Assembly: GCF_001591365.1 (NCBI RefSeq)
Contig: NZ_BCUT01000009.1
Location: forward strand, 23,293 to 87,292
Length of the DNA: 64,000 nt
DNA from: Variovorax paradoxus NBRC 15149
GTDB lineage: Bacteria > Pseudomonadota > Gammaproteobacteria > Burkholderiales > Burkholderiaceae_C
Direction of reading: 5' to 3'
Every line of letters begins with the position of its first letter. Within the stretch, counting starts at the first letter, position 1. Below, piece after piece: positions 53,226 through 61,691 of this stretch. Both the position numbers and the translations under genes were made by a program. The notes beneath the pieces are model-generated. The model did no database searches and was not told the origin of the DNA. It saw nothing but the letters and a program-made list of their open reading frames with translations.

Positions 53226-54723
53226 GCGGCGGCTGGCCGGCGCCGCGCACGGCCGCATAGCGCCGCATCGTCTGCTCGCGCGCCTCGGCGTGGTCGACCA
53301 CCGGCCTGGGGTAGGTCTCGCCGAGCTTGATGCCGGCGGCTTCCAGTTCCACCGGCGATGCCGTCCAGGGTGCGTGGATCGCGGCATTCGACAGTCCCGC
53401 GAGCTGCGGCAGGTAGCGCCGGATGAACTTGCCTTCGGGGTCGAAGCGCTCGCTCTGCGTCACCGGGTTGAAGATGCGGAACCAGGGCTGCGCGTCGCAG
53501 CCGCTGGAGCTGGCCCATTGCCAGTTCCCGTTGTTCGAAGCCAGCTCGAAGTCGTTCAGGTGCAGCGCAAAGTAGCGCTCGCCGCGCCGCCAGTCCAGCC
53601 CCAGGTCCTTGCAGAGGAAGCTGGCCACCACCATGCGCAGGCGGTTGTGCATGTAGCCGCTCTGGTTGATCTGCAGCATGGCCGCGTCCACCAGCGGGTA
53701 GCCCGTGCGGCCCTGGCACCAGGCCTCGAACAGCTGGTCGGCATGCTTGCCGTGGTGCCACTGGATCTTGTCGTACTCGGGCCGGAAGCTCTTCGACTCG
53801 CCGCCCGAATGCACGTGCGGAAAGTGCACCAGGATCTGGAAATAGAACTCCCGCCAGATCAACTCGCCCAGCCAGGCGGCCGCGCCCGCGTCGCCTTGCA
53901 GGAAGAGCTGGTGCGCCACCCCCGCCAGCTGCCGGATCGAGACGGTGCCGAAGCGCAGGTGCACGCCCAGGTAGCTCGGCCCCCGCACCGCCGGAAAATT
54001 GCGCGCGGCGTCGTAGCGGTCGATGCGCTGGAAAAAGTCTTCGAACAGCGTCGCCGCACCCTGGCTGCCGGTGGGAATGTCGAGTTCGGAGAGATTGCTC
54101 CGGCCAAAGCCGAGGTCCTCGAGCGAAGGCACCGGCGTGCGATGGGCCGCGGGCGGCGGCGCCAGCGCATCGGCATGGCTGCGCACCGGGTAGGGCTTGA
54201 GGAAGAAGGCGTCCACCTTCGCGAGCCAGGCCCGCTTGTAGGGCGTGAACACCGTGTACGGCTGGCCGGTCTTGTTGAGCAGCTCGTCGCGCTCGAAGAC
54301 GGTGGAGTCCTTGTAGGTGTAGAAGCTCACGCCCGCATTGGCCAGCGCGCCCAGCACCTGGGCGTCGCGCGCCAGCGCATCGGGCTCGTCGTCGCGGTTG
54401 GCGAAGACGGCCTGCACGTCCAGGCTGTGGGCCAGTGCCGGGATCTCCTCGATGGCGTGGGCGTGCCGCACGATCAGCCCGCCGCTCAGCGCCCGCAGTT
54501 CTTCCTCGAGCTCCACCAGCGATTCCCGGATGAATTCCACGCGCCGGTCGATGCGGGGCAGCGGGTCCAGGATGGCCCGGTCGAACACGAAAACGCACAC
54601 CACCTGCCGGCAGGCCCGCAGCGCGTGGTACAGGGCCGCGTTGTCGTCCACGCGCAGGTCGCGGCGAAACCACATGAGCCCTTTGGGATAGGTCTTGTCG
54701 ACGGCCAGTAAAATCGGCGGCAT
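53176..54723 (-). CDS. phrB: Deoxyribodipyrimidine photo-lyase
   Basis: PhrB repairs cyclobutane pyrimidine dimers in visible light with FAD. The 515-residue product has the N-terminal antenna domain (MWFRRDLRVDDNAALYHA) and the FAD-binding domain with WREFYFQ, GRTGYPLVDAAM, MHNRLRMVVASFLCKDL and the C-terminal NNGNWQWASSSGCDAQPWFRIFNP. The ATG at 54723 abuts the yqgE ATG on the other strand; a start at 54675 (MWFRRDL) is equally possible and would leave room for promoters. The gene overlaps the upstream convergent gene by 50 bp. Confidence 0.94.
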   Translation of the reverse strand: MPPILLAVDKTYPKGLMWFRRDLRVDDNAALYHALRACRQVVCVFVFDRAILDPLPRIDRRVEFIRESLVELEEELRALSGGLIVRHAHAIEEIPALAHSLDVQAVFANRDDEPDALARDAQVLGALANAGVSFYTYKDSTVFERDELLNKTGQPYTVFTPYKRAWLAKVDAFFLKPYPVRSHADALAPPPAAHRTPVPSLEDLGFGRSNLSELDIPTGSQGAATLFEDFFQRIDRYDAARNFPAVRGPSYLGVHLRFGTVSIRQLAGVAHQLFLQGDAGAAAWLGELIWREFYFQILVHFPHVHSGGESKSFRPEYDKIQWHHGKHADQLFEAWCQGRTGYPLVDAAMLQINQSGYMHNRLRMVVASFLCKDLGLDWRRGERYFALHLNDFELASNNGNWQWASSSGCDAQPWFRIFNPVTQSERFDPEGKFIRRYLPQLAGLSNAAIHAPWTASPVELEAAGIKLGETYPRPVVDHAEAREQTMRRYAAVRGAGQPPLSGASARSPRRRRSDP

Positions 54724-55323
54724 ATGGCTGCCGATTCTGCCCCGATGAACCTTACGCATCACTTCCTGATCGCGATGCCGGGGATGGAAGATAAAACTTT
54801 CAACCGCAGCGTCGTCTACCTGTGCGAGCACAGCGAACGCGGTGCGCTCGGGCTGGTGATCAACAAACCCAGCGACATCAACCTGAAGGTGCTGTTCGAG
54901 AAGATCGAACTGCACCTGTCGCGCCCCGAACTCGGCGACGCACCCGTTTTCCAGGGCGGGCCGGTGCAGACCGAACGCGGCTTCGTGCTGCACGAGCCGG
55001 TGTTCACCCATGCCGAGAAGCCCGAGGAATCGGTCTACGCCTCGACCATGACCATTCCCGGCGGCCTCGAAATGACCACCTCCAAGGACGTGCTCGAGGC
55101 GCTGGCCACCGGCGCGGGCCCGCGCAAGGTGCTGGTTTCGCTGGGCTATTCGGCCTGGGGCGAGGGGCAGCTCGAATCGGAACTGGCCGAGAACAGCTGG
55201 CTCACCGTGGGCGCCGATCCGGCCGTGATCTTCGACACGCCGGTCGAGCAGCGCTACGACCGGGCGCTGCTGCTGCTGGGCCTGGAAGCCTGGAAACTGT
55301 CGCCGGAAGCGGGACACGCGTGA
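54724..55323 (+). CDS. yqgE: YqgE/AlgH family protein (UPF0301)
   Basis: The 199-residue product belongs to the conserved YqgE/AlgH family, of poorly known function, with NLTHHFLIAMPGMEDKTFNRSVVYLCEH and the GLVINKP stretch. An ATG at 54745 (MNLTHHFL) gives the standard N-terminus and may be the true start. It heads the yqgE-ruvX-pyrR-pyrB run, which is common in proteobacteria. Its stop codon overlaps the ruvX start by one base. Confidence 0.92.
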   Translation: MAADSAPMNLTHHFLIAMPGMEDKTFNRSVVYLCEHSERGALGLVINKPSDINLKVLFEKIELHLSRPELGDAPVFQGGPVQTERGFVLHEPVFTHAEKPEESVYASTMTIPGGLEMTTSKDVLEALATGAGPRKVLVSLGYSAWGEGQLESELAENSWLTVGADPAVIFDTPVEQRYDRALLLLGLEAWKLSPEAGHA

Positions 55324-55775
55324 TGGCCGCTGCCATGCCAGACGTTCCCGCCGCTCCCCCTGCCGCCCTTGTCGCCGTTGCCGTTCCTCCCCACTTCCAG
55401 AGCTTCCTGGCCTTCGACTTCGGCCTGAAGCGCACCGGCGTGGCCAGCGGCAACCGCCTGCTCGGCGCCGCCACGCCGCAGGCCACCATCAAGGCCGAAG
55501 GCGACGCCCGGTTTGCGCAGGTGGAAGCCCGCATCAAGGAATGGCAGCCCGACGCGCTGGTGGTCGGTGTGCCGTACCACCCCGACGGCGCCCCGCACGA
55601 GAACACCCGCCGCGCGCAGAAGTTCGCGCGGCAACTGCGCGGGCGTTTCAATCTCCAGGTGTTCGAGGTCGACGAGCGCTACAGCACCACCGAGGCGCTG
55701 GCCTCCGGCGCGCGCGATGCCGATGCGGCCTCGGCCTGCATCATCCTGGAGCAATTTCTAAGGAGTCTTCCGTGA
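55323..55775 (+). CDS. ruvX: RuvX (YqgF) RNase H-fold Holliday junction resolvase
   Basis: YqgF/RuvX is an RNase H-fold protein involved in 16S rRNA processing or Holliday junction resolution. The 150-residue product has the first Asp motif FLAFDFGLKRTGVA, VVGVPYHPDG and VDERYSTTEA. The first 28 residues are an Ala/Pro-rich extension ahead of the usual start, so a later start could also be used. It starts in TGATG with yqgE and ends in GTGA with pyrR. Confidence 0.92.
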   Translation: MAAAMPDVPAAPPAALVAVAVPPHFQSFLAFDFGLKRTGVASGNRLLGAATPQATIKAEGDARFAQVEARIKEWQPDALVVGVPYHPDGAPHENTRRAQKFARQLRGRFNLQVFEVDERYSTTEALASGARDADAASACIILEQFLRSLP

Positions 55776-56269
55776 GTTCAATACCCGATGCCGAAGCGCT
55801 CTACACAGACCTCCTGGCCGGCGTGAAAGCGCTGATGCGCGCCGATACCAAGCTGGTGGGCATCACCTCCGGCGGCGCCTGGCTGGTCGAGCGGCTGCAG
55901 AAGGACCTGGGCCTGCCCGGCGCGCCCGGCGTCATCTCGTCGGCCATGCACCGCGACGACTTCGCGCGCCGCGGCCTCTCGGCCAGCGCGCAGACCGCGC
56001 TGCCCTTCGACGTGAACGGCGCCGACGTGCTGCTGCTGGACGACGTGCTCTACACCGGCCGCACCATCCGCGCGGTGCTCAACGAGCTGTTCGACTTCGG
56101 TCGCCCGGCCTGCGTGCGGCTCGCGGTGCTGGTGGACCGCGGCGGGCGCGAGCTGCCGGTGGCGGCCGATTTCGCGGCCGCCAAGCTCACGCTGCCCGAT
56201 ACGCAGCTGCTCGCATTGGCCCGCGCCGATGATGGCGCCTTCAGCCTCAAGGTCGAGGAGAACCGTTGA
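55772..56269 (+). CDS. pyrR: PyrR bifunctional regulator / uracil phosphoribosyltransferase
   Basis: The 165-residue phosphoribosyltransferase-fold protein has the PRPP loop VLLLDDVLYTGRTIRA. In Bacillus PyrR attenuates the pyr operon; in proteobacteria it is found beside pyrB and is often only a regulator. The GTG start at 55772 (AAGGAGT upstream) overlaps ruvX. It ends by overlapping the pyrB start. No obvious PyrR-binding loop or attenuator is seen upstream. Confidence 0.92.
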   Translation: MSSIPDAEALYTDLLAGVKALMRADTKLVGITSGGAWLVERLQKDLGLPGAPGVISSAMHRDDFARRGLSASAQTALPFDVNGADVLLLDDVLYTGRTIRAVLNELFDFGRPACVRLAVLVDRGGRELPVAADFAAAKLTLPDTQLLALARADDGAFSLKVEENR

Positions 56270-57231
56270 TGCTCTACAAGCGAAACCCGCAACTCAACAA
56301 GAACGGCGAGCTGATCCACCTGCTGTCGATCGAGGGCCTGCCCAAGGACATCGTCACGCACATCCTCGACACCGCAGCCAACTTCACGAGCGTGAGCGAC
56401 CGCGAGGTGAAGAAGGTGCCGCTGCTGCGCGGCAAGAGCGTGTTCAACCTGTTCTTCGAGAACTCGACGCGCACCCGCACCACCTTCGAGATCGCGGCCA
56501 AGCGCCTTTCGGCCGACGTCATCAACCTGGACATCGCGCGCTCCTCGGCCACCAAGGGCGAGTCGCTGCTCGACACCATCGCCAACCTGAGCGCGATGGC
56601 GGCCGACCTGTTCGTGGTGCGCCACAGCGAGTCGGGCGCGCCCTACCTGATCGCGCAGCATGTGGCGCCGCACGTGCACGTGGTGAACGCCGGCGATGGC
56701 CGCCATGCGCACCCGACGCAGGGGCTGCTCGACATGTACACGATCCGCCACTACAAGAAGGATTTTGCGAACCTCACGGTGGCCATCGTTGGCGACGTGC
56801 TGCACTCGCGCGTGGCGCGCTCCGACATCCATGCGCTCACCACGCTCGGCTGCGCCGAGGTGCGCGTGGTGGGCCCCAAGACGCTGGTGCCCGGCGACAT
56901 GGCCGGCATGGGCGTGCGCGTGTGCCACACGCTCGAAGAGGGCATCAGGGATTGCGACGTGATCATCATGCTGCGCCTGCAGAACGAGCGCATGAGCGGC
57001 GCGCTGCTGCCCTCGTCGCAGGAGTTCTTCAAGACCTACGGCCTCACGCCCGAGAAGCTGCAGCTGGCGAAGTCGGATGCCATCGTCATGCATCCGGGCC
57101 CGATCAACCGCGGCGTGGAGATCGACTCTGCCGTGGTCGATGGAAAGCAAAGCGTGATCCTTCCCCAGGTCACCTTCGGCATCGCCGTTCGAATGGCCGT
57201 CATGAGCATCGTCGCAGGTAACGAAGCATAG
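56269..57231 (+). CDS. pyrB: Aspartate carbamoyltransferase catalytic subunit
   Basis: PyrB makes carbamoyl-aspartate in pyrimidine synthesis. The 320-residue product has the carbamoyl phosphate motif FENSTRTRTTFE and the aspartate-side stretch HPGPINRG. It is close to the catalytic subunit of the Pseudomonas type ATCase, which works with a dihydroorotase-like partner. The start is the ATG at 56269 (overlapping the pyrR stop); an upstream TTG is also in frame. The pyrC' gene follows after 139 bp that contain the 100-bp repeat, copy B. Confidence 0.95.
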   Translation: MLYKRNPQLNKNGELIHLLSIEGLPKDIVTHILDTAANFTSVSDREVKKVPLLRGKSVFNLFFENSTRTRTTFEIAAKRLSADVINLDIARSSATKGESLLDTIANLSAMAADLFVVRHSESGAPYLIAQHVAPHVHVVNAGDGRHAHPTQGLLDMYTIRHYKKDFANLTVAIVGDVLHSRVARSDIHALTTLGCAEVRVVGPKTLVPGDMAGMGVRVCHTLEEGIRDCDVIIMLRLQNERMSGALLPSSQEFFKTYGLTPEKLQLAKSDAIVMHPGPINRGVEIDSAVVDGKQSVILPQVTFGIAVRMAVMSIVAGNEA

Positions 57232-57233
57232 AC

Positions 57234-57333
57234 ATGTTGCTCGCCCCCAGTCTTCGCGCACTTCGTGTCGCTTCGCCAACCCCCTACCGGGGGCAACACC
57301 TGAGGCCCGGCGAAGCCGGTTCCTCGGTGTTTC
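57234..57333 (+). repeat. 100-bp intercistronic repeat, copy B (pyrB-pyrC' gap)
   Basis: It starts 2 nt behind the pyrB stop codon and matches copy A at 30699-30798 exactly over 100 bp, in the same orientation relative to transcription. Internal complementary parts (CCCCC/GGGGG, CCGGC/GCCGG) allow tandem hairpins in the mRNA. Confidence 0.95.
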
Positions 57334-57370
57334 CCGAAAAGGCCCTGACCGCCACCGGAAGTACAGACGC

Positions 57371-58654
57371 ATGAACATCCTCATCTCCAACGGCCGCGTG
57401 GTCGATCCCGCCTCGGGCATCGACAAGAAGACCGACATCGCCATCGCCGACGGCAAAATCGCCGGCATCGGCCGCACGCCGGCCGGCTTCAAGGCCGAGC
57501 GCACCCTCGATGCCGCGGGCTGCGTGGTCGCGCCCGGCCTCGTCGACTTGGCCGCGCGCCTGCGCGAGCCCGGCTACGAGCACGAAGGCATGCTCGAAAG
57601 CGAAATGGCTGCGGCCATTGCGGGCGGCGTCACCAGCCTCGTGTGCCCGCCCGACACCGACCCCGTGCTCGACGAGCCCGGCCTTGTCGAGATGCTCAAG
57701 TTCCGCGCCGAGAAGCTGCAGGGCGCACGGCTCTTTCCGCTCGGCGCGCTCACGCGCAGCCTTGCGGGCGGCGTGCTCACCGAAATGGCCGAGCTCACCG
57801 AGGCCGGCTGCATCGGCTTCAGCCAGGCCGACGTACCGCTCGCAGACACCCAGGTGCTGCAGCGTGCGCTGCTCTACGCGAGCACCTTCGGCTACACCGT
57901 GTGGCTGCGCCCGCAGGACCGCGACCTTGGCAAGGGCGTGGCGGCCAGCGGCCCGCTGGCCACGCGCCTGGGCCTCTCGGGCGTGCCGGTGTCGGCCGAA
58001 ACCATCGCGATCTTCACCATCGTCGAGCTCATGAAGAGCACCGGCGCGCGCGTGCACCTGTGCCGCATCTCCAGCGCCGCGGGCGTGGCGCTGGTGCGCG
58101 CGGCCAAGGCGCAGGGCCTGCCGCTCAGCTGCGACGTCAGCATCAATTCGCTGCACCTGGCCGACACCGACATCGGGTTCTTCGACAGCCGCGCGCGCCT
58201 CAACCCGCCGCTGCGCCAGCAGGGCGACCGCGACGCACTGTCGGCCGGGCTGGCCGACGGCACCATCGATGCGCTGGTGTCCGACCACACGCCGGTCGAG
58301 GCCGATGCCAAGACCCTGCCCTTTGCCGAAGCCGAACCCGGCGCCACGGGGCTCGAACTGCTGCTGCCGCTCGCGCTGCAGTGGGGCGAGCGCAGCGGCG
58401 CGGGCATCGTGCGCGCGCTGGAAGTCATCACGTCCGCGCCCGCGCGGCTGCTGGCCGCCGCCGATGCAGGCACCGGCATCGGCCGGCTGGCCGAGGGCGG
58501 CGTGGCCGACCTGTGCGTCTTTGATCCGGCCCTCGAATGGCAGGTGCAGCCCGATGCGCTCAAGAGCCAGGGCAAGCACACGCCGTTCTCGGGCTATCCG
58601 CTGCTGGGACGTGCGCGCCACACCCTCGTCGCGGGCCGCGTCGTGCACGGCTGA
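57371..58654 (+). CDS. pyrC': Dihydroorotase-like protein without metal ligands (PyrC'/PyrX)
   Basis: The 427-residue product is a full-length dihydroorotase of the PyrC-I/allantoinase type. The metal-binding HxH in the DxHxHLREPG motif is replaced: the sequence reads DLAARLREPG. Another ligand position is lost (VHLCRISSAAG with Arg for His), and the HHL motif is gone; the late SDHTP Asp is kept. So it is very likely not catalytic. In Pseudomonas such a pyrC' product is a non-catalytic subunit needed for ATCase assembly, and the position behind pyrB fits this. The true dihydroorotase must be elsewhere. Confidence 0.93.
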   Translation: MNILISNGRVVDPASGIDKKTDIAIADGKIAGIGRTPAGFKAERTLDAAGCVVAPGLVDLAARLREPGYEHEGMLESEMAAAIAGGVTSLVCPPDTDPVLDEPGLVEMLKFRAEKLQGARLFPLGALTRSLAGGVLTEMAELTEAGCIGFSQADVPLADTQVLQRALLYASTFGYTVWLRPQDRDLGKGVAASGPLATRLGLSGVPVSAETIAIFTIVELMKSTGARVHLCRISSAAGVALVRAAKAQGLPLSCDVSINSLHLADTDIGFFDSRARLNPPLRQQGDRDALSAGLADGTIDALVSDHTPVEADAKTLPFAEAEPGATGLELLLPLALQWGERSGAGIVRALEVITSAPARLLAAADAGTGIGRLAEGGVADLCVFDPALEWQVQPDALKSQGKHTPFSGYPLLGRARHTLVAGRVVHG

Positions 58655-58670
58655 AAGGACCCGCTCCTCG

Positions 58671-59417
58671 ATGGTTCATTCACTGAAGGCCTGCTGGCGC
58701 CTGCTGCATGCGGTGGGGCACGCGCTGGGTGGCTGGTGGACGATCCGCTTCACCTTTCCGGGCCTTTCGCAGGCAGAGCGCAACCTGCGCGTGCAGCAGT
58801 GGTCGCGGCGCCTGCTCGAGATCATGGGCATCGCGCTCCAGGTGCAGGGCAGGCCGCCTGCGCAGGGGCCGGTGCTGCTCATCAGCAATCACCTCTCGTG
58901 GCTAGACATCACGGCCATCCACGCTGCCTGCCACGTGCGCTTTGTCTCGAAGGCGGGCGTGAAGCACTGGCCGCTGATCGGCACGCTGTCCACCGGCGCG
59001 GGCTCGCTCTACATCGAGCGCGAACGCCGCCGCGATGCGCTGCGCGTGGTGCACCACATGACCGAGGCGCTGCGCAACGGCGACCTGATCGGCGTGTTCC
59101 CCGAGGGCACGACGAGCGACGGGCGCGGGTTGCTGCCCTTCCATGCCAACCTGCTGCAGGCCGCCATTTCGTCGGGCGCACCCGTGCTGCCGGCCGCGCT
59201 GCGCTTTGCCGATGCGGCCACCGGGGAAACCAGCCAGGCGCCGCGCTACATCGACGACGACAACCTGCTGACCTCGCTCTGGAACACGCTGCGCGCGCCG
59301 CCGCTCGTGGCCATCGTGCGCTTCGGCGAGCCGCAGGCTTCGCACGGGCGCGACCGCCGCGCCTGGGCCCAGGCGCTGCACGAAGACGTGCAGCAGCTGC
59401 GCCGCGAGACGCATTAG
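58671..59417 (+). CDS. Lysophospholipid acyltransferase (PlsC-like)
   Basis: The 248-residue membrane-associated enzyme has the acyltransferase motifs NHLSWLD (HX4D, the catalytic His and Asp), the FPEGTTSDG motif and VLPAALRF. It transfers an acyl group to 1-acyl-glycerol-3-phosphate or a related lysolipid. It is 16 nt behind pyrC' and ends the pyr run; this pairing is common in Comamonadaceae-type operons but metabolically unrelated. An N-terminal hydrophobic stretch may attach it to the membrane. Confidence 0.92.
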   Translation: MVHSLKACWRLLHAVGHALGGWWTIRFTFPGLSQAERNLRVQQWSRRLLEIMGIALQVQGRPPAQGPVLLISNHLSWLDITAIHAACHVRFVSKAGVKHWPLIGTLSTGAGSLYIERERRRDALRVVHHMTEALRNGDLIGVFPEGTTSDGRGLLPFHANLLQAAISSGAPVLPAALRFADAATGETSQAPRYIDDDNLLTSLWNTLRAPPLVAIVRFGEPQASHGRDRRAWAQALHEDVQQLRRETH

Positions 59418-60261
59418 CCGCAGGGCGCGGCGCGGCACAGGCAAAAAAAGCGCTCCCGAGGGAGCGCTTAACGACGCACGGAGCGTCGTGAGGAGGAACC
59501 GGAATTCGTGCATCCGACATTGGCCGGGCCGGCGGCCGCCGCTTGCGGGAGAAATCAATCCATGCGCGTGGGCGGGTGCCTACAGGGCAGGGCGGCCCGC
59601 CGGGCCGTGGCTATCCCGGCCATGAGAATTGCCAAACCCGCCAGGGCCCGAAGCGTTGCACCATGCAGGTTCTACGCTGGAGAAAGAACCTGATGAGAAT
59701 GCTGAGGAAAATCGTGGGTGGCGCCATCTCCCTTGCGGGGGCGGTGGTGCTCGTGGCGCGGCACTTTTGACGGCCGAATGGGCTGAATGAATACTATGGT
59801 TTGTAAGTAAGCGCACAGCAACACTACTGCCCGAGGGGCCGTGCGAACCGGTCGCATTTCGGCGCCCATAATGCGCCTGCGACCCACGCCAGAGGCCGCA
59901 TCGAGACGCGGCTCCGGTCCTTCGAGGCGAGCCAGCCACATTTCTCTCTGGCCTTCACGGGATGACATCATGAGCGTATTGCAGATGTTTCTACCGGCGT
60001 CCGAACCAGCTCGCAGCGAGGCCCTGGAGCTCATTCGAAGAACACACCACTTGCCGCGCCACCTCGTGAGAGGCACCGGGCGCAGGAGCCTGGGCGAATC
60101 CGGACCGGGCCCGCTGGTCGGGCCGGTGCAGAGCCAGCAGCAGCAGGCATCGTCGCAGGGCTTGCAGGCCATGGCTGGGCCGCAAGGCCGGCTGCAGGCC
60201 GAATGAGGGCGGCGCCTTCGCGCTGATCCGGCCGCCCCTGCTCGGCCGTCTCTCCACCGTC
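59418..60261. other. 844-bp stretch without a supported gene
   Basis: No protein gene can be supported on either strand. The left part has the terminator and tandem hairpin (59443-59489) followed by AGGAGG and a GTG-started frame of 61 codons that lacks coding character. A possible minus-strand promoter lies around 59790-59825 (TTGCTG, then TAGTAT). The right part up to 60261 is GC-rich and gives only short frames. An unrecognised small RNA or small membrane peptide on the minus strand is possible. Confidence 0.6.
59443..59469 (-). terminator. Strong rho-independent terminator oriented to the minus strand
   Basis: AAGCGCTCCC and GGGAGCGCTT form a 10-bp stem (59448-59469); read on the minus strand the stem is followed by seven T (59449-59443). 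In the plus direction only TTAAC follows. A second perfect hairpin, ACGACGC/GCGTCGT, lies at 59471-59489. No minus-strand gene is recognised upstream of it within 790 bp. Confidence 0.8.
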
Positions 60262-60534
60262 TCACTCGGCCGTGGCCGGGTCGATCACGCCATGCACCCG
60301 GTCGATGCGGTCGGCCGGGAAGCCGCCGAGTTCCGCATGCTTGCGCACCAGCGCCTCGTCGGCGGCCTGGTAGATGCAGTAGATCCGGTCGTCGGTCACG
60401 TAGCTGTGGACCCACTGGATGTCGGGCCCCATGCTGCCCAGCACGCCGCAGGACTTCTGCGAGATGGCTTTCAGGTCGGCCGGCGTGAACTTGCCGGCGC
60501 CGGGGATGTGCCGTTCGATGAGGAATTTGGGCAT
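60262..60534 (-). CDS. DUF4242 domain protein (nickel-binding-like)
   Basis: The 90-residue product matches the DUF4242 pattern: MPKFLIERHIPGAG at the start, WVHSYVTDDRIYCIYQA in the middle and GFPADRIDRVHGVIDP at the end. Some members bind nickel through His residues; the function in cells is unknown. The protein has one ferredoxin-like fold domain and no signal. It is divergent from the AraC-family gene across 128 bp, so the regulator may control it. Confidence 0.88.
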   Translation of the reverse strand: MPKFLIERHIPGAGKFTPADLKAISQKSCGVLGSMGPDIQWVHSYVTDDRIYCIYQAADEALVRKHAELGGFPADRIDRVHGVIDPATAE

Positions 60535-60662
60535 GGCGATACTCCTGTCTAGAATCGGTCGGAGCGACCAAGACCGATGGTGCCGGCGCGAAGCACCGTT
60601 GTATTGCCCGCTGCACCGGACTTGTTGACCGAAACCCCGCCCTCGCTTGCCGGGAGGTGACC

Positions 60663-61619
60663 ATGGATGTCTTGTCGGACGTGCTGCGGACCATCCGCCT
60701 GGAGGGCGCGCTGTTCCTGAACGGGGACATGCATGCGCCCTGGTGCTTCAAGGTGCCCAAGGGCGCGCACATGGCGCAATTGCTCAGGCCCGGCGCGCAG
60801 CGGCTGGCCATCTGCCACCTCGTGCTGCAAGGCGAATGCTGGGCCCAGGTCGACGGCGGGGAACCGATCCGCGCCCATGCCGGCGACGTCATCGCCGTGC
60901 CGCATGGCGACTCGCATGTGGTGGGCAGCGGCCTGCTCCAGGCAGCGGTGGACGTGGCGCATGTGGTGAACCCGCGGGCGCCCGAGCTGGAGCGCATCCG
61001 CTACGGCGGCAATGGCGACCGCACGGTGCTGGTGTGCAGCTGGTTCGCCTACGAAGGCGATGCGCCCAACCCCCTCATGGCGAACATTCCGCGCCTGTTC
61101 ACCACGTCGCTGCGCAGCAGGCCGGCGGGCCCGTGGATCGAGCAGTCCGTCAACTTCGTGCTGGGCGATGCGGCTTCGCACACGCCCGGTTCCGAGATGG
61201 TCGCCGCCAAGGTGGCGGAAGTGCTGTTCGCCGAAGTGCTGCGCGGCTACATCGAATCCATGCCCGCCAACAACCCCGGCTGGCTCGCGGGCCTGCGCGA
61301 CCCCCACGTGAGCCGCTGCCTGGCGCTGATGCACGGCGATCCCGCCCGCAACTGGACGGTCGACGCGCTGGCGCAGGAGATCCATGTCTCGCGCAGCGTG
61401 CTGGCGGACCGCTTCGCCGAACTGGTGGGCGCGCCGCCCATGCACTACCTGACGCGCTGGCGCATGATCCTGGCCGCCGGCATGCTGCGAAAGGACCAGG
61501 GCAACCTGGCGCGCATTGCCGAAGATGTCGGCTACGAGTCGGAAGCGGCCTTCAACCGCGCGTTCAAACGCGAGTACGGGGTGTCGCCCGGGGTCTGGCG
61601 GCAGAACGGGGCCGGGTGA
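60663..61619 (+). CDS. AraC-family transcriptional regulator
   Basis: The 318-residue regulator has an N-terminal cupin-like sensing domain (GDMHAPWCFKVPKG, HAGDVIAVPHGDSHVV) and a C-terminal AraC DNA-binding domain with two helix-turn-helix units (ALAQEIHVSRSVLADRFAELV; IAEDVGYESEAAFNRAFKREYG). The start is the ATG at 60663 with GGGAGG 5 nt upstream, rather than the GTG at 60657. It lies divergent from the DUF4242 gene and 72 bp ahead of the TonB-dependent receptor gene, so one or both are likely targets. Confidence 0.92.
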   Translation: MDVLSDVLRTIRLEGALFLNGDMHAPWCFKVPKGAHMAQLLRPGAQRLAICHLVLQGECWAQVDGGEPIRAHAGDVIAVPHGDSHVVGSGLLQAAVDVAHVVNPRAPELERIRYGGNGDRTVLVCSWFAYEGDAPNPLMANIPRLFTTSLRSRPAGPWIEQSVNFVLGDAASHTPGSEMVAAKVAEVLFAEVLRGYIESMPANNPGWLAGLRDPHVSRCLALMHGDPARNWTVDALAQEIHVSRSVLADRFAELVGAPPMHYLTRWRMILAAGMLRKDQGNLARIAEDVGYESEAAFNRAFKREYGVSPGVWRQNGAG

Positions 61620-61691
61620 GCTCGGCATTGACCGCGCCGGCCAGGCGCTGGCGGCTCGCGGTGATCAGCGCGCGTCTACTAGAGTACGCGC

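Noticed and set aside
59580..59680. Minus-strand peptide ending like a PEP-CTERM sorting signal (LAGLAILMAGIATARR)
   Set aside because: A stop codon lies about five codons ahead and no PEP motif or start codon is present; probably chance.
59508..59693. GTG-started frame of 61 codons with AGGAGG upstream
   Set aside because: Ribosome binding site is present but spacing is long (11 nt) and the protein is Arg/Ala-rich with no pattern; not enough to call a gene.
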